A stretch of DNA of 64,000 nucleotides from the NCBI RefSeq assembly GCF_014171595.1, contig NZ_CP050451.1, positions 3,720,001 to 3,784,000 on the forward strand, written 5' to 3'. Numbering within the stretch: the first letter of the stretch is position 1; every line of letters begins with the position of its first letter. Source of the stretch: Massilia sp. Se16.2.3. GTDB taxonomy: Bacteria; Pseudomonadota; Gammaproteobacteria; Burkholderiales; Burkholderiaceae_D. The notes beneath the pieces were generated by a model. The model was not told the DNA's origin. It saw only the letters and a program-made list of their open reading frames with translations, and did not search any database. The position numbers and the translations under genes were made by a program. Shown piece after piece: positions 36,888 to 46,959 of this stretch.

Positions 36888-37717
36888 ATGGAACCGATGC
36901 GCGAACCCATGCGCGAACGGGTAGCAGTGCAGACCCGGGCGATGCCAGGCGAGCATCCGCGCGAACGTCCCCGCTGGCTGCAGGACGGCAATCCGCTCGG
37001 CGGGCTGTTCCGCGACGCCGTCGACGCGTTTTACGCCTTGCTGGCGGCGCAACCCCGCATCGGACCGGGCGCGGTCAGCCTGGAAGTGGCGCACGAGGCA
37101 GCGCGGCGCATGCAGGATGCGCTCGGCGACATCCGCCGGGCATGGCGCGCCAGTCCTGGTCGCGCCAGTACAGCGGCGAGGAACAACTGGAGGCGCTGCA
37201 GTATGCCTTTGCGCTCGTGGTCGACGAGACCCTGCTCAACGAGCCGTGGCCCGGCCGCGCGGCCTGGGGCGAATACCTGCTGGAATGGCGCCTGTTCAAG
37301 ACGCGCAGCGGCGGCGAACGCCTGCTCGAACGGATCGACGCCGTGCTGCACGGCCAGGATCGCGGGCAGCGCGACATCGCCGAAGTCTACCTGCATTGCC
37401 TCAGCCTCGGGTTCGCCGGGCGCCTGCGCGACCGCCCCGATGGCCCGGCCGAGCTGGCGCGCCGCCGCACCGAGCTGTTTGCTTACCTCTACCCGGACGC
37501 AGTGCCCCTCGACGCGCCCGGCTTCGTGCTGACGGAGGCGCCCGACGAACACCTGGTGCGCGCAACGCCGCGCACCCGCGGGCTGTCCTCGCGCATGCGC
37601 ACCTACCTGCTGTCGGCCGCCGTGCTGGCCGTGCCGCTCGTGGCCTCGCTGATCGTGTGGCTGGCATTGCGTCCCATCGCCGGCGACGTGCTGCGGCAGA
37701 TCGGGGAGCGCGCATGA
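36888..37717 (+). CDS. tssL: T6SS membrane protein TssL/DotU-like (one frameshift)
   Basis: About 276 residues. The N-terminal soluble part has NPLGGLFRDAVDAFYALL. After a break near 37140 (one base missing) it resumes MARQSWSRQYSGEEQLEALQYAFALVVDETLLNEPWPGRAAWGEY, the DotU/IcmH core, and GGERLLERIDAVL, YLHCLSLGFAGRLRD. A single C-terminal membrane helix (YLLSAAVLAVPLVASLIVWLAL) anchors it. No peptidoglycan-binding OmpA domain is attached. It forms the inner-membrane complex with TssM and overlaps it by ATGA. Confidence 0.85.
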
Positions 37718-40700
37718 ACGCCAACGCGGTGATCGTCCTCGTGCTGGTCCTGGTGCTGTTGCTGGTGCTGGGCGTGTTTGCCTGGCTGTGGTGGCGCCGT
37801 CGCCGCGCGGCGGGAACCGGGCAGCCGCCAGCGGCCGTTCTGCCTCTGCAGGCCAGTGTGTTCGCGCGCGCGCTGCGGACCCTGCATCCGAAGGGGGCCG
37901 ACTACCGCTACGAGAAGGCCTGCGTGCTGGTGTGCGGCGGCGCCACCAGCGGCAAGACCGACCTGCTGCGCGCCGCCGGCATGGAGGCAGTCCCGGCGAG
38001 CGAGGGCATAGCCAGCGGCTGGTGGCGCAGTCCCGAAGGCGTCGCTTTCGAGCTGCCCTCGAACGCCTGGGAAGCCAACAGCGGCCCCTGGACCGACTTC
38101 CTGCGCCTGATCGAGCGCCATCGCAGCGTACGCGCGCTCGATGCCATTGTCTTGGCCGTCCCGTTCGCGCAAGTCGCCAGCGACGCTGTCGATGGCGAGC
38201 GCATCTACCGCAAGCTGGTCGAACTCCAGGACCGGCTGGGCCTCGCGCTGCCTGTTTACGTGGTGGTCACCGGTTGCGAGGACGCGCCCGGCTTTGCCGA
38301 ATGGGCGGCCCTGCTGCCCCCGGGGCCCGTAGCCAGACGCTCGGCTGGTCGAACCCGCATCCGCCAGCCGTGCCATGGCGGCGCGAAGTCGGCGAGGAAG
38401 CGGTGGCAACGGTGGTGGCGCGGCTGCGGCGCCTGGCCGGCGCCCTGGCGGCGCGGCGCGACCCGGGCGAGCATGGCGCGCCGATCTTCCTGATGCCGGA
38501 ACGCATCGCGGCGGGTCTCGCCCAGCTGCCGGCGGCGCTGCACGCGGCCATGCGGCCGAACGCCGTGCTCACGCCCTTCTCCTTGCGCGGCATTTACCTG
38601 AGCGGGCGCGCCCTCCCCGCGGCGCCCCGGGCGACGGTGGCGGCCGACCCGTTCGCGCCGCCGCCGGCGCCTGGCGCGCCCGCCGCGCCGCTGTTTTGCC
38701 GCGACCTGTTCGCCACGCGCATCTTCGGCGAGTTCGGCCTGGCGCAGCCGGTGGCGCGGCGCGTGGCCGCCGACCGCCGTGCCCGGCGCGTGGTGCTGGC
38801 CGCCAGCGCCTTCGTCGCCGCGGTCTGGCTGGTGGCGCTGGTGCCGACCTGGTTCTCGCTCGACCGCCAACTGCAGTCGATGCGCACGCCGCTTCTCGGC
38901 ATGCACAACGCGATCCTCGACGCCGGGCGCGACGTGCGCATCGACGAGCGCGCAACCATCGAGCTGCTCAGCGACATCGACCGCGTGCCCGACTGGGATA
39001 CCCGGCGCGCGGCGCTACCGCTGTCATGGTTCGCCTGCTGCGGCGGTCTCGAACCCGAGGTCCAGGGCGCGTTTCGCAGCTATTACGAGAAGGTGCTGTT
39101 CGACAGCCTGGACGAGGCCCCGGACGAACGCGCCGCGCGCTTGACGGCGGACGCGCCGGCGCCAGCGGCGGCCAGCGCCCTGTTTGCCTCGCCCGAGCGC
39201 ATGGCGGAATTTGTCGCCATGCGCGAATTCGTCGCCGCGACCCTCGAATTCGAATACCAGCACGCCCGCTTCGAGACCCTGGCCGGGGTGCGCGGCGGTA
39301 CCGGCAGGACGCCACCGCCCTGTTCTCCTACCTGTTCGGCCTGAAGCTGAACCCGGGCACGAGCCGCAGCGTGACACTGTTCGACCGTGCCGTGCGCGAC
39401 AGCACCCCGGGCACGAACGGGCGCGAACGCCAGCACGATGCCACGCGCTTTCGCAAGCACCTGAAGGTGCTGCACCGGGCCTGGCTCGAGCACCTGTTCG
39501 GTGCTAACGAGCTGGCAACGCTGCAGCGCGAGCTGGTGCGCGGTGCGCGCGCTGGCCGCCAACCCGAACAGCGAGTGGCGAGCTGGCCGGCCTGCAGGCC
39601 GACATCGGCAAGCTGCGTACCCTGCTCGCCCGTACCGATGTCGCCTGGATGGCCGACGGCCGCCTGGCCCGGGGCGAAGCCTATGCCAACCTGGATGCGC
39701 GCATCCGCAAGTCGCGCCTGCTCGGCCCGGACATTGCTGGCCAGCTGGCCGACGAGGTCGTGGCGCGCCAGGCGGCGTTTCGCAGCAGCGTCGACGCCGA
39801 CAGCAGCGGCGCCACGCCGGTGCTGGCCTATGCCGAAGGCAAGCAGCTGCTGGTGAACGAGGACCTGGCCGGCCTGGAGGAAGCCCTCGGCCGCCTGCTG
39901 CAGCACCCGTTCGCCCGGGGACGGGCACGCCGGGTGCGGCCCTGCCCGACGGCGCCCTGCCCTGGACCTGGGACGACGCGCGCCTGCAGGCGGCGCGCAC
40001 CGCCGCGGCCGACCTGCAAGCCTATGAGGGGGCAGAGCTGGCCAAGGCCCCGCCCGCCTACCAGGACGCGCTGCGGCGCCTGGCCCGCTCGCAGGCGGCC
40101 GTCCTGGTCGAGCGCGAACTGGCGGCCGCGGTGCTGCCGGCACAGTGCGACGCGCGCTGGCGCTGCGCCAACTTCGACGATGCCCGCAGCCACCTGGTGC
40201 CGCTGCTGGCCGACCTGCGCAAGCTGGAACTGGGCATGCTGGCCGAACGCTGGCGTGGCCTGCTCGACCGCCAGGCGGCAAGCCTGGTACGCAGCGTGGC
40301 GGCAGCTGCCGACGCCGGCAAACTCTATCTGCCCGACGCGGGCGCGGCCGCCGGCTGGGACGGCAGCCGCGGCGGCGCCCTGGCGGCCTATGGCCTGGAA
40401 GGCCCGGCCGAGCTGCCGGACTACCCGGAAAGCCAGCTGAACGTCCTCACCGAGCTGGCCGCCGCCAGCAGGGCGCGCGCGCCTGGCTGGCCCAGGAGGG
40501 GGCCGGCACGCCGGTCGATGCCCGGCCGCTGCTGGCCGAGTGGTCGGGCATCGACGCCGAGCTGGCGCGGCGCAGTGCCAAAGGCGCCGGGCGGCGCGCT
40601 GCAGAAGCTCGAAGCCTGGCTGGGCACCGACGTGGCCGAACTCGACAGTGTCAACTGCGCGGTTCGGCTGGCCCGCGGCACGGGCGGCGGTGACTATTTC

Positions 40701-41563
40701 GGGCGCCGCCTCGGCCGCGCGGCAGCCACCTTCCGGCCGCGCTGCCTGGCCTTGCAGGCAAGCCTTGCCCGCGCCGGTTACGAAGCCATCGCCGGCCACT
40801 TCGAGCAGCAGCTGCTCGGGCGCTTCCCCTTCGCCGCCAACCTCGAGGCGGCGCCGAGCGACCCCGATGCGGTACGTCAGCTGCTGGCCTTGCTGGAGCG
40901 GCACCTGCCGGGGACGCGCGGGCCGCTGGCGCGCCAGAAGGACGCGCGTTCGGCGGCCGCTGTCGCCTTCCTCGACCGCCTGGATGCCGCGCGGACCCTG
41001 CTGGGCGCCATGCTGGCCGAGGACCCCGCCGGCGGCGTGGCGGCCCTCGACCTGTGGCCGCAGTTTCGCCTGAACCGCGCCCGCGAAAAGGGCGCCGACC
41101 AGATCATCGAGTGGGCCGTCGAAGCCGGGGACGCGCTGGCGCCGCCGCTGGCGGGCGGTGCACCCAGGGTGGCCTGGCGCGTCGGCCAGCCGATCACGCT
41201 GCGCCTGCGCTGGGCGAAGAACAGCGAGGTGAGCCCAAGCCCGGACCCGGCGCGTCCCGCCATGCGGGTCGATGGCCGCAACGCCAGCTGGCACTACGAC
41301 GACCCCGGGCCTTGCTGCGCGTGCTGCGCGAGCACGCGGCGCCCCTGTCGGAATTGGGCGAACGCGAAGCGCGCCAGGGCGGCATGCTGCGCTTTGCAGT
41401 ACCGACGCGCGACGCCGCCGGCACGCCGGCAACCACCGTGGCCTATGCCCGCCTGGCCGTCGCCCGCCACGGCAAGCTTGAGTCCCCGGCAATGCCCGCC
41501 TTCCCGGGCACCGCCGCGCCGCCGCTACCGGCCTATCTCAACGACAAAGGAAGCGCACCATGA
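37714..41563 (+). CDS. tssM: T6SS membrane protein TssM/IcmF-like (at least seven frameshifts)
   Basis: About 1283 residues. One N-terminal membrane helix (VIVLVLVLVLLLVLGVFAWLWW), then a cytoplasmic NTPase domain with Walker A CGGATSGKTDLL. A second helix (VVLAASAFVAAVWLVALVPTW) lies near residue 360, and a long periplasmic part carries FSYLFGLKLNPGTSRSVTLFDRAV and the C-terminal WRVGQPITLRLRWAKNSEV. Frame breaks lie near 38325, 39300, 39600, 39920, 40475, 40600 and 41310. Because every segment keeps TssM character in order, they are probable sequence errors. It spans the periplasm to TssJ. It is among the longer TssM proteins. Confidence 0.8.
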
Positions 41564-42657
41564 AGCGCGACGATCCACAGGACGATGCGTTCGACGCCCT
41601 GCTGCTACCGATCAGCGACGCCAGCCCGGGCGGGGACGACCTGCTGCACGGACCGGAGTTCGACGCCATCGCCGAAGCCCGCCGCGAGGACGATCCGACC
41701 CTGCCGCGCGGCGTCTGGACGGCGGAGCTGAAACGGGCCGACTGGCCGCTGGCGGCGCGCCTGTGCCGCGAGGCGCTGGCCACGCGCAGCAAGGACCTGC
41801 AGGTGGCGGCCTGGCTGGGCGAAGCCTGGATCGCACTCGAGGGGCCTGGCCGGCGGCGTGCGTGCCACCGGGCTGGTCGCATTGTTGTGCGAACGCTTGT
41901 GGGAATCGCTGCATCCGCTGCCGCGGGACGGCGATATCGAATTCCGCACCGCCCCCTGGCCTGGCTGGACGAGCACTGGAGCCGCGCACTGCTGGTGCGG
42001 GTGCCGCTGCTGCGCGGTAGCGGCGTCGACGCGCACGAGGTAACGCTGGCCGCCTGGCGCGAAGCGCTGGCGATGGACAACAGCGAACGCAAGGCGGGCG
42101 ACAAGAAGCCTGCCGCGGCTGCCAACGCCGGTGTCCTGACGCGCGGCCAGGTGCTGCTGCAGGTACGCGCGCTGCCATGGGCCGAGCTGGCGTCGACGCT
42201 GGCCGAACTGGAAGACTGGGCCGCCAGCGCCAAACGCCTGCACGATGTGCTGGAGCGCCAGCTGGCGAAGGACGCGCCGCCGCTGCACCGCTTGCGCGGC
42301 CTGCTGGACGAAGCCCGCCGCGTGGTGCAGGGGTGGATGAGCGAGCGCCCGGAGCGGCCGGCGCCGGTACCGCCGCCGCAAGCGCCAATCGCCGAGGCTG
42401 CAAAGGATATGCCGGTGCCGCTCGCCCCCGTGGCCCCGCCGGGCCAGGCCGCAACGATCGCGAGCCGCTCGGAAGCCTATGCGCGCCTGCGCGAGCTTGC
42501 CGACTATCTCGCCCAGCTCGAGCCCCACAGCCCGGTGCCGGCGCTGCTGCGGCGTGCGGTGGACTGGGGCGCCATGCCCTTCGACCAGCTGCTCAGGGAG
42601 CTGACGCACAATAACAACGAGATGCACAAGGTGCTGCTGCGCGACCCGATCGAATAG
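41560..42657 (+). CDS. tssA: T6SS cap/assembly protein TssA (two compensating frameshifts)
   Basis: 365 residues. The N-terminal ImpA domain: LLLPISDASPGGDDLLHGPEFDAIAEARREDDPTLPRGVW, then RADWPLAARLCREALATRSKDLQVAAWLGEAWIALEG, the TssA signature. Residues about 98-130 are out of frame; the next frame gives GVRATGLVALLCERLWESLHPLPRDGDIEFRTAP, so single-base errors near 41847 and 41955 cancel. The C-terminal part carries EAYARLRELADYLAQLEPHSPVPALLRRAVDWGAMPFDQLLRELTHNN, usual for the long-TssA class. It begins in an ATGA overlap with tssM. It helps start and cap sheath polymerisation. Confidence 0.85.
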   Translation: MKRDDPQDDAFDALLLPISDASPGGDDLLHGPEFDAIAEARREDDPTLPRGVWTAELKRADWPLAARLCREALATRSKDLQVAAWLGEAWIALEGPGRRRACHRAGRIVVRTLVGIAASAAAGRRYRIPHRPLAWLDEHWSRALLVRVPLLRGSGVDAHEVTLAAWREALAMDNSERKAGDKKPAAAANAGVLTRGQVLLQVRALPWAELASTLAELEDWAASAKRLHDVLERQLAKDAPPLHRLRGLLDEARRVVQGWMSERPERPAPVPPPQAPIAEAAKDMPVPLAPVAPPGQAATIASRSEAYARLRELADYLAQLEPHSPVPALLRRAVDWGAMPFDQLLRELTHNNNEMHKVLLRDPIE

Positions 42658-42675
42658 CGGTGGACGCGCCCTGCG

Positions 42676-43295
42676 TCAGCCAAGGCCGTGCAGGCGCAGC
42701 CAGGCCAGGCCCCAGTGCGACACCAGCCAGGCCAGCACCGCGCAGTTGAGGACCACCGTGATCCGGAAGGCGCGGCGAAACGATTGCTTGCGCGTCTTGT
42801 GCCGGAACATCTGTTGCGCCACCAGCGCCGCCGGCCAGCCCCCCAGCAGGCCGAGGACGTGCAGGGTGTCCTCGGGCGTCCGGCGCCGGCCGCCGCGCGC
42901 CGCGGCCTTGTCGGCCGCATACGCGAAGAAGGTGAGCAGGTTGACGCAGGCGAGCATACCGGCGATCCAGGCCGGCAGCCTGCTCTTGACGACGCACAGC
43001 GCCAGGATCGCCGCACAGAGGAGCGCGGTCAGCATGGCGCGGCCGGGTCTCGGCGGGGACTGTCCCGTACCGGCATCCACGAACATCACGTTCGCCGCGC
43101 GCGGCTGCCCCTTGTCGCTGGCCGACAGGTGGTAGGTGACGACGTCGCCCCGGGCCGGGCGTCCGCCACCGCCCACGGCGCTGACATGCAGGAAGACCGC
43201 GGGGCCACCGCCGTTGGGCGTGATGAAGCCGTAGCCCTGCTCGTCCTTCCAGGTCGTGACGCTCCCCGGTAGCGGGGCGGCCTGCGCTCGCGCAT
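42676..43295 (-). CDS. Cold-shock domain + DUF1294 membrane protein (one frameshift)
   Basis: About 206 residues. An N-terminal cold-shock-like OB fold (TTWKDEQGYGFITPNGGGPAVFLHVSAV) with RNP-like aromatic residues is joined to a C-terminal DUF1294 part with membrane helices (LLCAAILALCVV, MLACVNLLTFFAYAADKAAA) and the family motif RRTPEDTLHVLGLLGGWPAALVAQQMFRHKTRKQSF. The natural start ATG 43295 immediately follows the TAA of the upstream gene; inserting one G in CGGGGAGCG near 43265 joins MRERRPPRYRG to SVTTWKDEQG. This CSD-DUF1294 fusion is common, of unknown function. Confidence 0.8.
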
Positions 43296-43880
43296 TTACT
43301 CTTTCGTGGCAGGCGCGGTGGCGGCGGCGACCTCGGGGACGCCGCCGCTCTTGACTGCCTCGACCGGGAGGTTCTGCCACTGGCAGACCTGCGAGGCCGC
43401 CACGCCCTTCAGGAAGGCCCGGCGCACCGAGCCTGCGGCGATCGCCGCCGCCACCTTCTTCGAATAGCGTTCGGCGCCGCTCAGCTTGCGCACCCAGCCG
43501 CGGAAGGGAATCAGGTCCTGCGCCGTGCGCTGCACCGCGTTGATGGCCTGTTCGTTGGCCAGCGTCGAGGCGCGCTCCATCAGCGAGGGGCGCGTGTCCG
43601 AGACCGGGGCATCGAGGTCGGCGCCGAGCACTTCGTCGAGCTTGCGGATCTCGACCGACAGCACGATGCAGGTGGCATCCCTGGGCATCACGTACGGTGC
43701 CTTCTGCGCTTGCTCGAGCACATCCGGGATATCGGCGCGCACGACGTTCAGGTCGTTCAGGGGCGTCACGGCAGCGTCGCCCATGCGTTTCGTGGTGTCC
43801 GAGGCGCAGGCGCCCAGGGTCAGCACGAGGGCAAGGCTTGTCAAGCGGAGGGCGAACTGCTTACTGGAGCGGATGTGCAT
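43296..43880 (-). CDS. Hypothetical lipoprotein
   Basis: A 194-residue predicted lipoprotein: signal peptide MHIRSSKQFALRLTSLALVLTLGACASD with lipobox LGAC. The mature region has MGDAAVTPLNDLNVVRADIPDVLEQAQKAPY, then PRDATCIVLSVEIRKLDEVLGADLDAP. Near the C-terminus it has SVRRAFLKGVAASQVC. This pattern recurs in uncharacterised proteobacterial lipoproteins, but no role is known to me. It is directly followed by the cold-shock/DUF1294 gene. The adjacent upstream lipoprotein gene lies 67 bases away on the same strand, so the three may be one operon. Confidence 0.7.
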   Translation of the reverse strand: MHIRSSKQFALRLTSLALVLTLGACASDTTKRMGDAAVTPLNDLNVVRADIPDVLEQAQKAPYVMPRDATCIVLSVEIRKLDEVLGADLDAPVSDTRPSLMERASTLANEQAINAVQRTAQDLIPFRGWVRKLSGAERYSKKVAAAIAAGSVRRAFLKGVAASQVCQWQNLPVEAVKSGGVPEVAAATAPATKE

Positions 43881-43947
43881 GCTGTTCCTGTCTTCGACAT
43901 TCAATAGGGATGGTGCGGGGCGTACAGCGCACTGCGGCCAATGGCTG

Positions 43948-44508
43948 TCATTGCGCTTTGCCGGCGCCGCCGACGGCGCTGGCAACGGCGTTGGCTCCCG
44001 CAGGCGGGTTGGTGGCGGCAACGATCGTGCCCGGTTTGCCGCAGGCCAGGCCGGGGCGCTCGCTCATGTATTTTTCGCGCAGCCGCGCGGCCTGCGCCTC
44101 CTCCTGGCCCGACAGGGGCGCGTAGGTCCGGCCGTAAGGCCAGCCGTAGCCCCAGCGGTAGCTGGTCGGGAAGTACGGTACGCCGCCGCTGCGCACGCCG
44201 GCGAGCATGGTCGTGGCCAGGACCTGGCTGCCGGCGGCGGCGCGGACGCAGTTGCTCAGATCGCGGTCGGCCTGCAGCCGCTCCTCGGCGGTGCCGCCAC
44301 GCCAGTAGGCCAGGTCGTGGGCGACGCAGCAGTTGCACCAGTCGACCTTGCCCACCAGCGCGCCGTCCGGGAACATGCTGCAGCCGTCGCTGGCGAAGTC
44401 GGCCAGCGACGGCGCTTTCGTGGTGGCGCATCCGGCCAGGGCCAGCGCCGCGCAAAGCGCCAGCGCGGCTGGGGACGGGAAGGTAATCGGGGAAACGCGA
44501 AGCGTCAT
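43948..44508 (-). CDS. Lipoprotein with phospholipase A2-like motif
   Basis: A 186-residue lipoprotein: signal peptide MTLRVSPITFPSPAALALCAALALAGCATT with lipobox ALAGC. The mature start reads FASDGCSMFPDG, then WCNCCVAHDLAYWRGGTAEERLQADRDLSNCV. The order C-S-x-F-P-D-G ... C-C-x-x-H-D-x-x-Y-W ... D-x-x-L-x-x-C resembles the calcium-loop and His-Asp catalytic helix of secreted phospholipase A2 folds. The HD pair and the flanking cysteines are all present. The C-terminal 80 residues are Gly/Tyr/Trp-rich then Ala-rich. Periplasmic or outer-membrane lipid hydrolysis is an inference. Confidence 0.68.
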   Translation of the reverse strand: MTLRVSPITFPSPAALALCAALALAGCATTKAPSLADFASDGCSMFPDGALVGKVDWCNCCVAHDLAYWRGGTAEERLQADRDLSNCVRAAAGSQVLATTMLAGVRSGGVPYFPTSYRWGYGWPYGRTYAPLSGQEEAQAARLREKYMSERPGLACGKPGTIVAATNPPAGANAVASAVGGAGKAQ

Positions 44509-44713
44509 GCTCGGTCGGCTAATTGCCAAATGACAATGGCGGAAGTCTACCGAGCCTGTTACCACCTGTCTACTCCTTGTGGCTAATCCGCCAATACCGG
44601 ATTTTCCAGCCCGCGTGCGGAAATCCCGCCGGCTGCGGTACCATGGCAGGTTTCGCCGGCGCCGGACACACCGGGCCGAGCACAGATCGTCATTCATCCA
44701 GAGGCATCACACC

Positions 44714-45409
44714 GTGTTCGCAGTCCTTTCCCTCGACGTGGGGGCCGCCATCAAGACCCTCGTGCTCACGCTCGACCTGGTCGGCACCTTCGTCTTTGCC
44801 CTCTCCGGCGCCACCGCCGGCGCGCGCCGCCGCCTCGACATCTTCGGCGTGCTGGTGCTCTCCTTTGTGGCCGCCAATTCGGGCGGCATCGTGCGCGACC
44901 TGCTGATCGGCGCGACGCCGCCCGCCGCGATCAGCGACTGGCGTTATCTCGCCGTCTCGATCCTGGCCGGCATCGTCATCTTCTTCTGGTACCCCTTCAT
45001 CAATCGCCTGCGCAGCCCGGTCCTGTTCTTCGATGCGGTCGGCCTGGCGCTGTTCTGCGTGGCAGGCGCCCAGAAGGCGCTGGTATTCCACCTCGAGCCG
45101 ATGATGGCGGCCCTGCTGGGCATGCTGACGGGGATAGGCGGGGGCATCGCGCGCGATGTGCTGCTCTCGAACGTGCCGGCCGTGTTCCGCTCGGATATCT
45201 ACGCCGTGGCGGCGCTGGCCGGTGCGGGCGTCGTCGTGCTGGGCGACGCGCTGGCGCTGCCGACCACCGCTACCGCCTGCGCCGGCGCCGCGCTGTGCTT
45301 CGGCCTGCGGATGGCGGCCGTGCGCTTCGACTGGCACCTGCCGCGCGCGCGCACGCTCGACCACGCCGAAGGGCAGCGCGAAGTCGACGAGCGCGGCGAC
45401 AACCGCTGA
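44714..45409 (+). CDS. Trimeric intracellular cation channel family (UPF0126) protein
   Basis: A 231-residue membrane protein with six to seven helices in two pseudo-repeats. The first repeat has LDLVGTFVFALSGATAGARRRLDIFGVLVLSFVAANSGGIVRDLLIG; the second has FFDAVGLALFCVAGAQKAL and MLTGIGGGIARDVLLSNVPAVFRSDIYA. The paired G-G-x-x-R-D motifs mark the YicG/UPF0126 (TRIC) channel family. It starts at GTG 44714. It stands opposite the lipoprotein gene at 44508 with a 205-base spacer. It presumably conducts potassium or another cation, though some members are described as glycine transporters. Confidence 0.85.
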   Translation: MFAVLSLDVGAAIKTLVLTLDLVGTFVFALSGATAGARRRLDIFGVLVLSFVAANSGGIVRDLLIGATPPAAISDWRYLAVSILAGIVIFFWYPFINRLRSPVLFFDAVGLALFCVAGAQKALVFHLEPMMAALLGMLTGIGGGIARDVLLSNVPAVFRSDIYAVAALAGAGVVVLGDALALPTTATACAGAALCFGLRMAAVRFDWHLPRARTLDHAEGQREVDERGDNR

Positions 45410-45410
45410 A

Positions 45411-46322
45411 CTACACGCGCCGTCCCGCCAGCGCCAGCGGCAGCGCGCGCGCGACCAGCGGTTCGAGGACAGCGAAAAGCTCAGCGAGCGCACCTGGTGG
45501 AACCAGCCGGCCGGCACATACAGCATCTCGCCCGGCCCGACGACGCACTCGACCAGCGCCGCCTGGCGCGCCAGCGGGAAGCGCGCATAGTCCGGCGCTT
45601 CCGGGTCGAAGGGAGAGCCGAACAGCAGCGCATTGGCTTCATACGGGGACAGGTAGGCGTCGTGGTGCGGCGGCGCCAGGAAGATCCGCTTGCTGCCCCA
45701 GACCGGGCGAACAGGTTGTCGTCGTAGTCGGCATGCAGCGGCGTCACCGTGCCCGCGGGGCCGATCCAGAAGCGCGGCGGGCCGGGCCTGCTGAAATACG
45801 CGGGCCAGTGGCAGAAGCGGTTCAGCGCGCGTAGTTCGAGGTTGCCGAGATAAGGCGGCAGAGCGTCAATGCCTGCGGCGACGCGCTCGAGGTAGTCGCG
45901 CATCGACATGTCCTGCATTGCGCGGTCGGGGGCGAAGGCCGTGTTGACGTAGTCGCCGACGCGCGCGCGCACCGGCAGCGACGGGAACTCTTCCAGCAGG
46001 GTCCGGGGCGTCAGGCCGAGAGCGGCCAGCGTCCCACCACGCCGTCGATCAGGAACGGCAGGCCGCGGGCAGCCTCGCGCGCGAAAGCGTCGGGAGACAG
46101 ACGCCCCAGGCGCGGCACCACAGGCAGCGGCGGCAGGTCGCGCGCCGCTTCCCTGATCGCCACGCGCATCGCTTCGATGGAGCTGACCCCGCGCACGCCT
46201 GCATCCCTGCGTTCGCGCGCCGCCTTCTTCTCCAGCGCTTCCTCGATTGAGGCCGGCAGGGTATCGGCCAGGCGCGGCGGCAGGCGCGCGCCGGCGGGAG
46301 TCGGGGAATCGGGGTGGTCCAT
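45411..46322 (-). CDS. Cupin-like (JmjC/cupin_8) domain protein (frameshifted)
   Basis: About 303 residues. The N-terminal third (ARLPPRLADTLPASIEEAL, FAREAARGLPFLIDGVVGRWPL) leads to RARVGDYVNTAFAPD, NLELRALNRFCHWPAYFSRPGPPRFWIGPAGTVTPLHADYDDN and, in another frame, GEMLYVPAGWFHQVRSLSF. HADYD plus the later H in WFHQV gives the HxD...H iron triad of Fe(II)/2-oxoglutarate cupin_8 hydroxylases. Frame breaks lie near 46015, 45705 and 45485; total length is still a multiple of three. The product may hydroxylate a protein or small molecule, substrate unknown. It converges on UPF0126 with one base between the stops. Confidence 0.75.
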
Positions 46323-46398
46323 CGTGCGCCTGCTCTTGTTCGTATCGGGGCGACAGGATAGCGCAAAGGCAGGGCGAACTCCAGGCCGCGGGTGCCTG

Positions 46399-46779
46399 CT
46401 ATTCCGACGCCTGTGCGTCCTCGATCGCCAGCTCGATGCCTTCGCGGACGTCGCTCAGGAACAGCAGCGCGTCGCCCGAATAGCTCGTCCCCGGCACCGC
46501 CAGCTCGACCAGGCAGTCGAGCATCTGGCCGAACCAGGTCAGGTCGATGCCGCGCCCGGGCAGGCCGTGGGCCTCGCGCAGGTAATCGACGGCGCGCGTG
46601 ACCAGGTTCGGGTCGCGCCCCAGCGAAACGACGAAGTCGACATGGCCGAGCGCGATCTCTTCGAGCTTGTGGGCGAAGGTCTCGACGATATCGTTCGAGG
46701 GCTGCATCGCGCCCGGATAGACGCAGGTCGCGAACGCGCGGCAAGCTTCGTTCAGTGCAGCCCGGTGAAACTCGATCAC
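46399..46779 (-). CDS. Hypothetical protein
   Basis: A 126-residue helical soluble protein of no family I know: FATCVYPGAMQPSNDIVETFAHKLEEIALGHVDFVVSLGRDPNLVTRAVDYLREAHG, ending in an acidic ELAIEDAQASE. GTG 46779 follows an ideal AGGAGG at 7 bases. It lies 76 bases upstream of the cupin-like gene on the same strand and may be co-transcribed with it. No signal peptide or catalytic pattern is seen. Confidence 0.6.
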   Translation of the reverse strand: MIEFHRAALNEACRAFATCVYPGAMQPSNDIVETFAHKLEEIALGHVDFVVSLGRDPNLVTRAVDYLREAHGLPGRGIDLTWFGQMLDCLVELAVPGTSYSGDALLFLSDVREGIELAIEDAQASE

Positions 46780-46959
46780 GTGGTTTCCTCCTGTGTTGGC
46801 GCAGGCCTTCCCGCGCGAGCCATTTTACGGCGCGCGCGGCGCACGGGGCGCCCTGTTGCGCCGGTTCATGAGCCCGCAGCATGAATGGGCCCACATATTA
46901 CGGACGCGGTATCATGAATCCCCGCCTATCCGGCACCACTCCTTCACCGAGCACCCAGC

